A DNA stretch of 64,000 nucleotides. It comes from Gaiellasilicea sp963761905. GTDB lineage: Bacteria > Actinomycetota > Thermoleophilia > Gaiellales > Gaiellaceae. The DNA is taken from positions 434,001-498,000 of the forward strand of contig CAVXIQ010000006.1 of the NCBI GenBank assembly GCA_963761905.1. Direction: 5' to 3'. Position 1 is the first letter of the stretch. Each line of letters starts with the position of its first letter. Below the pieces are notes generated by a model that was not told the origin of the DNA, did not search any database, and worked only from the letters and a program-made list of their open reading frames with translations. Below, in pieces: positions 7,867-15,988 of this stretch. The position numbers and the translations under genes were made by a program.

Positions 7867-8886
7867 ATGCTCAGCTTCGGCGTCACCGTCCTGCCCGATC
7901 CGCCCTACACGCGCCTGATCGAGCTGACGAAGCTCGCCGAGTCCCACGGCTTCGAGTACGGCTGGACGTACGACTCACACGTGCTCTGGCAGGAGTCGAT
8001 GCCGGTGATGGCGCTCCTGGCCGACCAGACCTCGACGATCAAGCTCGGGCACATGGTCACGAACCCCGCGACGCGCGACCCGACCGTGCTCGCGAGCGCG
8101 TATGCCACGCTCCAGGACATCTCGAACGGCCGGATGATCATGGGGATCGGGCGGGGCGACTCGGCCGTCCGCTTCGTGGGCCGCAAGCCGATGAAGGTCG
8201 CCGACTTCGAGGAAGCGCTGCAGATGATCAAGCCGTTCATGAACGGCCGGGAGGTGACCTGGAACGAGAAGGAGCTTCAGCTCAAGTGGGTGCGGCCGGA
8301 GCTTCCGGAGATCGAGATGCACGTCGCCGGCTACGGGCCGAAGGCGCTCGCGGTGGCCGGGCGGCAGGGCGACGGCGTGATCATCCAGCTCGCCGACCCG
8401 GACATCATCCAGTGGATCATGGACACGGCCCGGAAAGCAGCGACCGAGGCAGGGCGCGATCCCGCCGCGCTCAAGTGCATCGTCAGCGCGCCGAGCCACA
8501 TCTCGGACGACCTCGCCGACGCGCGCGAGCAGGTGCGCTGGTTCCCGGCGATGGTCTCGAACCACGTCCAGGACCTGATCGACCGCTACGGCACCGACGG
8601 CTCCGTCGTCCCGAAGGTGCTCACCGACTACGTCGAGGCGCGCAAGTTCTACGACTACAGCGAGCACTCCCGCGTCGGGGCGAAGCACGGCGAGTTCGTG
8701 ACCGACGAGATCTGCGACCGCTTCTGCGTGCTCGGCAACTCCGAGCAGGCAACCGAGAAGCTGAGGGAGCTCGAGTCGATCGGCGTCGACCAGTTCAACA
8801 TCTATCTGATGACCCACGGCCAGGAGGAGACGCTCGAGGCCTACGGGAAGGACATCCTGCCCCAATTCTCCGGGGTGGCGGCATAG
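7867..8886 (+). CDS. LLM-class F420-dependent oxidoreductase (TIGR03842-like)
   Basis: A 339-residue luciferase-like TIM-barrel flavin/F420 oxidoreductase. It opens with MLSFGVTVLPDPPYTRLIEL and contains HMVTNPATRDPTVLAS and GIGRGDSAVRFVGR, typical of F420-dependent methylene-H4MPT-reductase-like enzymes. ATG at 7867 follows CTCTGGAGA. This subfamily is often found in actinobacteria near dihydropyrimidinase and carbamoyl hydrolase genes, as here, so a redox step on a pyrimidine or hydantoin-type compound is plausible. Cofactor choice (F420 or FMN) is inferred from the family. Confidence 0.85.
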   Translation: MLSFGVTVLPDPPYTRLIELTKLAESHGFEYGWTYDSHVLWQESMPVMALLADQTSTIKLGHMVTNPATRDPTVLASAYATLQDISNGRMIMGIGRGDSAVRFVGRKPMKVADFEEALQMIKPFMNGREVTWNEKELQLKWVRPELPEIEMHVAGYGPKALAVAGRQGDGVIIQLADPDIIQWIMDTARKAATEAGRDPAALKCIVSAPSHISDDLADAREQVRWFPAMVSNHVQDLIDRYGTDGSVVPKVLTDYVEARKFYDYSEHSRVGAKHGEFVTDEICDRFCVLGNSEQATEKLRELESIGVDQFNIYLMTHGQEETLEAYGKDILPQFSGVAA

Positions 8887-8900
8887 CTCCGGGTCGCGGC

Positions 8901-9728
8901 ATAAGCGCGCACGAGAGCGCGGCTGCCTGGGACGGCTCCGCGCCGGGCTGGACGCGGCAGCACGAGCGGCTGGCGCAGGCGAGCCGCCCCGTGACCGAGC
9001 GGCTGCTCGAGCTCCTCGACGCTCAGCCGGGCGAGCGGATCCTCGAGCTCGGGGCCGGGCTCGGCGAGGTCGGCGAGCTGCTGCTGCCGGTGGTCGGCGA
9101 CGGCGGCGAGGTGGTGCTGACCGACAACTCTTCCGGGATGCTCCAAGCGGCAGAGGAGCGGATCGGCCGAGCGGAGAACCTGACGTTCGCGGTCGCGAAC
9201 GCGGAGTCGACCGACTTCGACGACGGGTCGTTCGACAAGGTCGTGGCGCGCTTCGCGCTGATGCTCGTCCCCGACGTCTCGGCCGGCTTCGCGGAGGCGT
9301 GTCGGGTACTCCGACCGGGCGGGCGGCTCGCCTTTGCCGTGTGGGCGACGGCACCCGAGAACCCGTGGGGCTCGACGATCGGCCGGACGATGCTGCAGCT
9401 CGGCCTCGCGGAGCCGCCGGAACCGGATGCGCCCGGCCCGTTTCGGCTCGGCGATCCCGACCGGCTGCGCTCGCTGCTCGCAGCGTCAGGCTTCGGCCAG
9501 CCGCGGCTCGAGAGCGTCGAGGTCGAGATGCGCTACGCGTCGCCGGCGCAGTACTGGGAGGTGACGAGAGATCTCTCGTCGATGCTCCGGACCGCGCTCG
9601 AGCGGCTGACCGAACCCGAGCGCGAGCGCTTCGAGCGAGCAGTCGCGGAGGCGCTCGAGCCGTACGGGAATGCCGACGGAATCAGCCTGCCCGGCCGAGC
9701 CTGGGTCGCGGCCGCCGACCGCGCCTAG
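8901..9728 (+). CDS. SAM-dependent class I methyltransferase; start codon unclear
   Basis: A Rossmann methyltransferase of about 275 residues. LELGAGLGEVGELLLP is the glycine-rich SAM loop, VVLTDNSSGML is motif II, and ACRVLRPGGRLAFAVW is motif III of the UbiE/Methyltransf_11 group. The expected N-terminus (SAHESAAAWDGSAPGW) is preceded by ATA at 8901, with no in-frame ATG, GTG or TTG nearby; the first standard start is GTG at 8991, which would drop 30 family-like residues. A base error turning ATG into ATA, or ATA initiation, could explain this. The substrate is unknown. Confidence 0.7.
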   Translation: MSAHESAAAWDGSAPGWTRQHERLAQASRPVTERLLELLDAQPGERILELGAGLGEVGELLLPVVGDGGEVVLTDNSSGMLQAAEERIGRAENLTFAVANAESTDFDDGSFDKVVARFALMLVPDVSAGFAEACRVLRPGGRLAFAVWATAPENPWGSTIGRTMLQLGLAEPPEPDAPGPFRLGDPDRLRSLLAASGFGQPRLESVEVEMRYASPAQYWEVTRDLSSMLRTALERLTEPERERFERAVAEALEPYGNADGISLPGRAWVAAADRA

Positions 9729-9773
9729 CATGGAGGTCATCCCCGTCAGGGCTCACGAGAGAGGAGATGCGTG

Positions 9774-10256
9774 ATGAAAGACACGAAGAAGCCAGCCAAG
9801 GGCACTACCGCCCGAGGCACGACGTCCGGGGGCTTCTCGGACGAGGAAAAAGCAGCAATGAAGGAGCGCGCGAAGGAGCTGAAAGCGGAGGCGCGCGCGA
9901 ACAAGAACAGGGAGGACGGCGAACGCGTTCTGCTCGCGGCGATCGCCGCGATGAAGGGATCGGATCGGGCGATGGCCAAGCGGCTCCATGAGATCGTCAC
10001 CGCCGCGGCGCCGGATCTGTGGCCGAAGACGTGGTACGGGATGCCCGCGTACGCCAGCGACGGCAAGGTCGTGTGCTTCTTCCAGGCCGCAGAGAAGTTC
10101 AACGCGAGATATGCGACGTTCGGCTTCAACGACGCGGCGAACCTCGACCAAGGCACGATGTGGCCGACGACCTTCGCGCTGAAGGAGCTGACCGCCGCCG
10201 ACGAGAAGAAGCTCGGCGCGCTCGTGAAGAAGGCGGTCCGCGCGGACCGCGGCTAG
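9774..10256 (+). CDS. DUF1801-family protein
   Basis: A 160-residue protein with a Lys/Ala-rich charged N-terminal helix (residues 1-45) and a compact C-terminal domain containing PKTWYGMPAYASDGKVVCFF, characteristic of the DUF1801/YdhG-like fold. It starts at ATG 9774 behind GAGAGGAG, with a TAGCAT -10-like hexamer at 9725-9730. It converges on the arginase gene, sharing 4 bp at the stops. Function is not established; relatives are annotated loosely as iron chaperones or stress proteins. Confidence 0.75.
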   Translation: MKDTKKPAKGTTARGTTSGGFSDEEKAAMKERAKELKAEARANKNREDGERVLLAAIAAMKGSDRAMAKRLHEIVTAAAPDLWPKTWYGMPAYASDGKVVCFFQAAEKFNARYATFGFNDAANLDQGTMWPTTFALKELTAADEKKLGALVKKAVRADRG

Positions 10257-11157
10257 AGGATCGTCTTGCCGAGGGCGCTCGCCACGAGCTCGACGGCGAG
10301 CTGCGCGGTCGCGTTCTCGCGATCCAGGATCGGATTCACCTCGACCACCTCGAGCGAGCCGACAAGCCCCGACTCGGCGACGAGCTCGAGCGCGAGGTGC
10401 GCCTCGCGGTAGGAGAGGCCGCCGCGGACCGGAGTGCCCACTCCCGGCGCGACCTCCGGATCGAGGGCGTCCATGTCGAGCGAGACGTGGACGAAGCCGG
10501 GCCCGCCGATGTGGGCACAGCGACTCGCGAACCGCTCGCTCGATCCCGATCCGGTCGACGTCGCTCATCGTGTAGATCCTGACCCCGAGGTCGCGGATCC
10601 GCCGCCGCTCGCCGTCGTCGAGCGAGCGGACGCCCACGAGCGCGACCCGGTCCGGGGTCACCGCCGGGATCGTCCAGCCGTTGCTCTGGAACAGCTCGCC
10701 CGCCATCCCGAGCGCGGCGGCCAGGGGCATTCCGTGCACGTTGCCGCTCGGCGAGGTCTCGGGCGTGTTCAGGTCCGCGTGCGCGTCGATCCAGAGCACG
10801 CCGCCCGTCGTGCCGCGCGCGCGGGCGAGGCCGCCGAGCGTCCCGAGCGCGATCGAGTGGTCGCCACCGAGGACGAGCGGAAGCTGACCTTCGCTCGAGC
10901 GCGACCTCGACCAGCCGGGCAACGTGCGTGCACGCGGCCTTGATCTCGGGCAGGTAGCGCGCGCGCTCGTCCTGCACGGCGGTCGCCTCGAGCACCGCCG
11001 TCTCGACGTTGCCCCAGTCGACACACGAATAGCCGAGCCCCGTCAGCCGCTCCTCGACCCCCGCGTACCGGATCGCCGAAGGCCCCATGTCGACTCCCCG
11101 CCGGCCGGCGCCGAGGTCGAGCGCGGCGCCGATGATCGCCACCTGCTTGGTCGTCAC
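10253..11157 (-). CDS. Arginase/agmatinase-family ureohydrolase, two frameshifts
   Basis: A manganese ureohydrolase, most like arginase (arginine to ornithine plus urea). The first frame gives VAIIGAALDLGAGRRGVDMG from GTG 11157. The second holds LVLGGDHSIALGTL and WIDAHADLNTPETSPSGNVH with the Mn ligands. The third holds SLDMDALDPEVAPGVGTP. One-base shifts near 10893 and 10518 separate the frames; repaired length is 300 residues, normal for the family. All metal-binding motifs survive, so sequencing error is the simplest explanation. A nitrogen-scavenging role fits the amidohydrolases upstream. Confidence 0.85.
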
Positions 11158-11171
11158 GGCCGCAGACCCTA

Positions 11172-11205
11172 CTCGCCCCACCGGCGAGGCAGCCGGCGGG
11201 GCGAG
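11172..11205 (-). terminator. Hairpin downstream of the secreted protease gene
   Basis: CTCGCCCC (11172-11179) pairs with GGGGCGAG (11198-11205), with four further pairs (CCGG/CCGG) inside after one mismatch and an 8-base loop. It sits between the protease stop and the arginase start. No T tract follows on the minus strand, so it may act as an RNA 3' end or a weak or Rho-assisted terminator. Confidence 0.45.
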
Positions 11206-11216
11206 CGGGGGCGACG

Positions 11217-12044
11217 TTACGGCAGGTTCAGGAACCGTCCGAGGAACGCCCGCGCCTGCGGGGTGTCCACCCGGTAGTTCGTGTTGTTCGCGTTGCACTG
11301 GCCGTTGCCGCCACTCGTCACCGAGAGGACGAGCAGCGTGCCGCGATCGAACTGCGGCGAGCCGGAGTCGCCGAAGCAGAGCCCCGAGCCGGTGCCGATC
11401 CCGTGGCGCTGCTGGTTCAAGTGGAGGTGCGCCTTCGTCAGACCGGTGATGATCGAGGTCCCGGAGCGACGAACGCCGTCGAACTCGAACTGCGTCGGAC
11501 CGGCCGGATCCCACACCGGAATCACGCCGTAGCCGACGAGGTCGACGATCCGGAACTTGAGCGTGCCGGCCGCCTTCAACCCGTCCAGATAGCCCGCTGT
11601 CGGAAGCTGCACGGCCGGAATCCCCGCACTGACCGAGTCCCTCGGCAGGAGCAGGATCCCGAGATCGTGGTAGTCGCCGGCATCGTGGCCGAATCCGGGC
11701 ATCTGGTAGTACGCGCTCACCTGAATCAGGTTGGTGACGCCGTCGCGCCCGTCCGGGTCGAACGAGACGAAGATCGTCTCGGGATCGATCTCGTCCTCGG
11801 CCGCGGGCAGGCAGTGGCCCGCCGTGAGGAAGACGTCGTACACGGCTGGTTGCGGCGTCGACTCGCCCGCGTACGACCCGGAGCAGATCAGATCCTGAGC
11901 GTCGATCCCGTCGCCCGCGAAATCGAAGTACATGGCACCCACGCTCGGGTGCGCGAGATCCTCGTCGCCGCCCCACACCGCGAGCGCCGTCGAAGGCAAG
12001 ACAACGAGCAAAGTGGAGGCCAGAGCCGCAAGTCTCCTGAGCAC
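11217..12044 (-). CDS. Secreted trypsin-like serine protease (family S1)
   Basis: A 275-residue exported protease. The GTG start at 12044 follows AGAGAGGAG and gives a classical signal peptide (MLRRLAALASTLLVVLP, cleavage after STALA). The catalytic triad is visible: TAGHC (H77), HDLGILLL (D127) and CFGDSGSP (S228). Cysteines next to His and Ser suggest disulfides, fitting extracellular action. Substrates are unknown. It is monocistronic, with its own promoter and a downstream hairpin. Confidence 0.88.
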   Translation of the reverse strand: MLRRLAALASTLLVVLPSTALAVWGGDEDLAHPSVGAMYFDFAGDGIDAQDLICSGSYAGESTPQPAVYDVFLTAGHCLPAAEDEIDPETIFVSFDPDGRDGVTNLIQVSAYYQMPGFGHDAGDYHDLGILLLPRDSVSAGIPAVQLPTAGYLDGLKAAGTLKFRIVDLVGYGVIPVWDPAGPTQFEFDGVRRSGTSIITGLTKAHLHLNQQRHGIGTGSGLCFGDSGSPQFDRGTLLVLSVTSGGNGQCNANNTNYRVDTPQARAFLGRFLNLP

Positions 12045-12077
12045 AACCGCTCCTCTCTCGAGTTGCTGAAGCGTAAG

Positions 12078-12106
12078 ACGGTACGACGTCTTTGTGTGAT
12101 TTGCAA
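12078..12106 (-). promoter_or_regulatory. Promoter of the S1 protease gene
   Basis: Reading leftward, TTGCAA (12106-12101) and TACCGT (12083-12078) are 17 bp apart, a good vegetative-type spacing. Transcription would start near 12071, giving a leader of about 27 nt that includes the AGAGAGGAG ribosome site. Confidence 0.5.
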
Positions 12107-12157
12107 CCTTGCTGCGCGAGACCCGATCCACCCGGCTCGGCTACGCTTGGCCTCCTA

Positions 12158-12230
12158 GGCGAGGTAGCTCAGTTGGTAGAGCACACGGCTGAAAACCGTG
12201 GTGTCGCCGGTTCAAGTCCGGCTCTCGCCA
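12158..12230 (+). tRNA. tRNA-Phe (GAA)
   Basis: A complete cloverleaf: acceptor GGCGAGG pairs with TCTCGCC (one G-T), D-arm GCTCAGTTGGTAGAGC, anticodon stem CACGG/CCGTG around loop CTGAAAA (anticodon GAA), and T-arm GCCGG-TTCAAGT-CCGGC. Discriminator A is at 12230; CCA is not encoded. TACGCT at 12142-12147 is a likely -10 box. The 110 bp that follow hold a 12-bp palindrome CCGGTCGACCGG (12238-12249) and no gene. Confidence 0.96.
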
Positions 12231-12341
12231 CTGCTGTCCGGTCGACCGGCCGGGCAGAAAAAGGACGTCCGGGCCGGTGTTACCGTGCCGCGAACGCCCT
12301 GTGCGGGCGAGTCTGACAGACCGGAGCGCCGCGCGCAGCCT

Positions 12342-13160
12342 CTACGGCTGAAGGACGTTTATCCGCAGCGACTGGCCGGCTCGCGCGTGCAACATCTCGG
12401 CGGCGCTGCCGCCGCTGATCGCGAGCGACATGTTCCGGTAGCTGTCCTCGTAGAGGATGATGTCGCCCGGGCGAGCGTCGGCGAAGGTGCGGGCAGCGAT
12501 CGCGAACACGCGCTCGCCGGCGAGCTCGAGCTCGACCTGCATCCCCGGCGCGATCCCGGCTCCGGTCGCGTGCTCCCTCGTCAGGTTGAGCGCGATGTTG
12601 CCGAAGCTGTCCACGTACAGGATCGAGGCGCTGATACGGGTCTGCCCGATCTCCGGCACCGGCAGGTCGAGCCGGACGAGCGCGTCGACGGCGAGCGGCG
12701 GCCCGAGCTCCTCGAGCGACACTCCGAGCGCGAGATGCGCTGCGGCGGGGGAGAACAGGTCACGCCCGTGGAACGTGCGCGAGACCGAGTCGAGCGCGTA
12801 CTCGGGGTTCGCGAGCTCGTGCGCCGCCGCGATCCCCGCGCGCTCTGCGGCGGGAACGAGGAGCCCGTTGTCGGGCCCGACGTAGAAACGGCCGTCCTCG
12901 TCTCGAAGCGCGAGCGGTCGCCGCTGGCCGCCGACGCCGGGATCGACAACTGCCAGATGAACCCCGACAGGCATGTACGGGACGGTGTTCGCGAGTACGA
13001 GCGCTCCCTGGAGGATCTGGAGGCGCGGGATCCCGTGGGTGATGTCGATGATCTCCGCGTCCGGCGCGATTCGCTTGATCACGCCGTGGCACGTGCCGAC
13101 GAAGTCGTCCTGGAGCCCGAAATCGCTCAGGAAGGTGACGAACGCGCGGGGAGGTGTCAC
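12342..13160 (-). CDS. SAM hydroxide adenosyltransferase (SAM hydrolase, DUF62 family)
   Basis: A 272-residue member of the family that attacks S-adenosylmethionine with hydroxide to give adenosine and methionine; fluorinases and chlorinases are its halide-using relatives. Features seen are TFLSDFGLQDDFVG (SAM-site Asp), DPGVGG, YVGPDNGLL, FHGRDLFSPAAAHLA with the His implicated in water activation, and YVDSFGN. It starts at GTG 13160, 10 bp after the hemD stop and in the same direction, so it is probably the last gene of the heme operon. No halogenase-specific loop is evident. Confidence 0.88.
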   Translation of the reverse strand: MTPPRAFVTFLSDFGLQDDFVGTCHGVIKRIAPDAEIIDITHGIPRLQILQGALVLANTVPYMPVGVHLAVVDPGVGGQRRPLALRDEDGRFYVGPDNGLLVPAAERAGIAAAHELANPEYALDSVSRTFHGRDLFSPAAAHLALGVSLEELGPPLAVDALVRLDLPVPEIGQTRISASILYVDSFGNIALNLTREHATGAGIAPGMQVELELAGERVFAIAARTFADARPGDIILYEDSYRNMSLAISGGSAAEMLHARAGQSLRINVLQP

Positions 13161-13170
13161 GACGGTGAGG

Positions 13171-13796
13171 TTAACGCGAGGCGGAGACGATCGCCGCCAC
13201 GAGCCCGTCGAGGTCGTGCGACGCCGCCTCGGCGGCGATCTTCACCCCGGCCGAGCGCGCCGCCGCCGTCGTCTCCGGGCCGATCGAGACCGCCGAGATC
13301 GACGATCCGGTGCGCCCGAACGCCCGCGCCGCCGACGCAGATGCGAGAACGGCGAGCTCGGCGTCAGGAAGCTCGTCCGGAACGAGCTCGCGCGTCCTGT
13401 ACAGCGTCACCACATCTGCGTCGAGCTCGTCGGCGAGTAGCCGGCGCGCGCCCTCCGCGCCGGCGAAGAGCACGCGTCCCGCGGGCCGTGGCAGCTCAGC
13501 GAGGAGACCTTCCTGCGTCGAGACGACCGGGACGAGGTCGGCGCCGCCGAATGCCTCCGCCGTCGCCGCGCCGATCGCGGCGACCCGCGCCGGGTCTCCG
13601 TGCAGCCGTCTGCGGAGCTCGCGCGCCCCGTTGACGCTCGTGACGATCACCCAGTCGTAGCCGGAGACGTCGATCGTCTCCCCCCGAGCGGCTCGATCTC
13701 GATCAGCGGACAGGCGATCGGCTCGTGCCCGAGCTGCTCGAGGCGGCGTACGAGCTCCGCTTCCTGGCCCCGCGGCCGCGTGACGAGGATCCTCAC
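13171..13796 (-). CDS. hemD: Uroporphyrinogen-III synthase, one frameshift
   Basis: Closes hydroxymethylbilane to uroporphyrinogen III, inverting ring D. The N-terminal frame reads MRILVTRPRGQEAELVRRL from GTG 13796 and the C-terminal frame YDWVIVTSVNGARELRRRL through SHDLDGLVAAIVSA. They are out of register by one missing base at a run of six C (minus-strand G) around 13680-13685; adding one base gives 208 residues, the normal length. GTG overlaps the hemC stop (GTGA). Because heme synthesis is retained around it, a homopolymer sequencing error is much more likely than loss. Confidence 0.85.
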
Positions 13797-14632
13797 CGCA
13801 CGGCGGCCAGCAGCTCGGCTGCGACGGCCTCGGCGTCGCTGCCGCTCCGGCGCTCGATCCAGCCCCCGTCCTCGTCGGCAACGAGCGCCCTCAGCGTGTC
13901 GCCGTCGTGATGAGCAGCAACCGGAGCGAGACAGCCGCCTCCGACGAGCGCGACACAACGCCGCTCCGCCTCGACCCGGCGGCGCGTCTCTTCATCGTCG
14001 GCGCGCGCGACGAGCTGCTCCTCGCCGGCCCGGACCTGGAGCGCGAGCGCTCCCTGACCCGCCTCCGGAAGCAGCTCGTCCGGATCGAACCGGTGACCGA
14101 TCTCACGCCCGAGCCCGAGTCGGTCGAGCCCGCAGGCCGCCAGCATCACGGCGTCGAGCCCGCGCTCGCCGCGCTTGCGCAACCGCGTGTCGATGTTCCC
14201 CCGGAGCGGCTCGATCGAGAGGGTCGGCTCGAGCGCCAGGAGCTGCGCCCGCCGGCGGACGGACGCCGTTCCGATCCGCATCCCGGGACGAAGACGCTCG
14301 GCACCGCAGAGCGCGTCGCGGGGATCCTCGCGCAGCGGGTAGGCGCCAACGGCAAGGCCCTCGGTGTCCGTCGAGGTCATGTCCTTGGCGGAGTGGACGG
14401 CCACGTCGATCCGGCCCGCGAGCAGCGCCTCCTCGAGCTCCTTGACGAAGACGCCGCGCTCGCCGATCTGCCCGAACGGCTTCGTCCGGTCACGGTCGCC
14501 CGCGGTCGTGATCGGGACGAGCGCGATCTCGATCCTCTGTCCACCACCCGGGAGGCCGCGCAGCGCCTCGGCGGCACGCTCCGCCTGGGTGAGCGCGAGC
14601 CTACTGCCGCGAGACCCGACGCGGATGAGCAC
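13793..14632 (-). CDS. hemC: Porphobilinogen deaminase (hydroxymethylbilane synthase)
   Basis: Polymerises four porphobilinogen units to hydroxymethylbilane. The 279-residue protein starts at GTG 14632 with VGSRGSRLALTQAE. It contains HSAKDMTSTDTEGL (catalytic Asp region), RIGTASVRRRAQLLAL (Arg residues binding substrate carboxylates) and a C-terminal VGGGCLAPVAAH whose Cys carries the dipyrromethane cofactor. About 117 bp without a convincing gene separate it from the hemA stop. Its stop overlaps the hemD start. Confidence 0.95.
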   Translation of the reverse strand: MLIRVGSRGSRLALTQAERAAEALRGLPGGGQRIEIALVPITTAGDRDRTKPFGQIGERGVFVKELEEALLAGRIDVAVHSAKDMTSTDTEGLAVGAYPLREDPRDALCGAERLRPGMRIGTASVRRRAQLLALEPTLSIEPLRGNIDTRLRKRGERGLDAVMLAACGLDRLGLGREIGHRFDPDELLPEAGQGALALQVRAGEEQLVARADDEETRRRVEAERRCVALVGGGCLAPVAAHHDGDTLRALVADEDGGWIERRSGSDAEAVAAELLAAVR

Positions 14633-14749
14633 AGCGGCGGCGGGTACTCGGCCTCGACTCGCCGCACGCGCGGGCGGTGGTCGGCCTGATCCGGACGAAC
14701 GCGGTTGGTGCCTGGAGCGGCAGCGGCCGGCCGGTGACAAATCGTGTCG

Positions 14750-15988
14750 TCATGCCCGTCGCTCCTCCTCACCCAGGCCGAAAAGATGCCTCACGACGTC
14801 AGCATAGACCACCCCATCGGCCGCCGCGGCCGCCTCCTTCATCCTGATCGTCGGGAGGTGGAGCAGCTTGGCGAGGATCTGCGAGGTGATCGATTCGACG
14901 TGCCGCCGCTCGCTCTCCGAGAGCCTGGAGCCGGCCCGCTCGAGCTCGCTGTCTCGAATCTCCTCGGCGAGCGCGCGGAGGGAGGCGATCGTCGGGACGA
15001 CGTCGAGCGACGCCTGCCAGCGGCGGAAGCGATCGCCCTCGGCTGCGACGAGCTGCTCGGCTCGGGCCGCCTCGCTCCGGCGCCCGGTGATCGTCTCGGC
15101 GACGACAGCCTCGAGATCGTCGATGTCGTAGAGGAAGCAGTTGTCGAGCTCGTTGATCGCCGGATCGAGGTCGCGCGGCACGGCGAGATCGACGAGGAGG
15201 AGCGGGCGACCGCGCCTCGCTCTCAGGACGGCGGCAACGTCAGACTTGCGGACGATCGGCTCGCGCGAGCTGGTCGAGGCAACCACGACGTCGGCTGCCG
15301 CGAGCTCGTCGCCGAGATCGTCCAGCCCGAGCGCGCGGGCTCCGAGCGTGTCGGCGAGCTCCTGCGCGTGCTCGAGCGTTCGGTTGGCGACCGCTGCGAC
15401 GTGCGCGCCACGCGAGCGGAGATTGCGGGCCGTCAGCTCGCTCATCTTCCCCGCTCCGAGCAGGAGCACCTGTTTCTCGTCGAGGTTCTCGAAGACCTGC
15501 TGGGCGAGTGCCGCTCCGGCAGCCGGAACCGAGGCCGGGCTCTCGCCGATCGCGGTCTCGACGCGAACTCGGCGGCCCGCGTGCAGCGCCTGCCTGAAGA
15601 GCCGGTCGAGGAACGGCCCGATCGCGCCGGCCTCGAAGGCGCTCCGCACCTGACCCAGGATCTCGCCCTCGCCCGGCACGAGCGAGTCGAGGCCGGCGGC
15701 CACGCGGAAGAGATGCAGCGCAGCGGCCTCGTCGCCGAGCCGGTACAGGACGGCGCCGAGCTCGTCGGCCCGATCCCCGGCGAGGTCGGTCAGCGTCGCC
15801 ACGGCGAGCTCCTCTCCACCGTCGGGTCGAGCGAGATAGAGCTCCGTGCGATTGCAGGTCGAGAGCACGACCGCCTCGTGCCCGAGCTGCGCGGCGAGCG
15901 CCGACGCGGCGTCGGAGTCGAGAGCGACCCGCTCGCGAAGCTCGATCGGAGCGCGGTGGTGCGACACGCCGACGAGTGTCAGTCTCAT
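14750..15988 (-). CDS. hemA: Glutamyl-tRNA reductase
   Basis: First committed enzyme of the C5 heme pathway, reducing glutamyl-tRNA to glutamate-1-semialdehyde with NADPH. It has 412 residues: GVSHHRAPIELRER at the N-terminus, catalytic Cys45 in LSTCNRTELY, the NADPH Rossmann motif VLLLGAGKMSELTARNL and a C-terminal helical dimerisation domain. ATG at 15988 overlaps the upstream ccsA stop (ATGA), so it is coupled to the cytochrome c maturation genes. Confidence 0.97.
   Translation of the reverse strand: MRLTLVGVSHHRAPIELRERVALDSDAASALAAQLGHEAVVLSTCNRTELYLARPDGGEELAVATLTDLAGDRADELGAVLYRLGDEAAALHLFRVAAGLDSLVPGEGEILGQVRSAFEAGAIGPFLDRLFRQALHAGRRVRVETAIGESPASVPAAGAALAQQVFENLDEKQVLLLGAGKMSELTARNLRSRGAHVAAVANRTLEHAQELADTLGARALGLDDLGDELAAADVVVASTSSREPIVRKSDVAAVLRARRGRPLLLVDLAVPRDLDPAINELDNCFLYDIDDLEAVVAETITGRRSEAARAEQLVAAEGDRFRRWQASLDVVPTIASLRALAEEIRDSELERAGSRLSESERRHVESITSQILAKLLHLPTIRMKEAAAAADGVVYADVVRHLFGLGEEERRA

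Noticed and set aside
12238..12249. CCGGTCGACCGG palindrome after tRNA-Phe as a terminator
   Set aside because: No loop and no downstream T tract on the plus strand; a 12-bp palindrome is expected by chance in GC-rich DNA.
13680..13690. Programmed ribosomal frameshift in hemD (and recF)
   Set aside because: No slippery heptamer plus stimulatory structure is recognisable, these genes are not known to use recoding, and similar breaks occur in many unrelated genes, pointing to sequence error.
14633..14749. Short open frame between hemA and hemC beginning at the ATGA of the hemA stop
   Set aside because: It runs into hemC out of frame and encodes an Arg/Pro-rich stretch with no recognisable domain.
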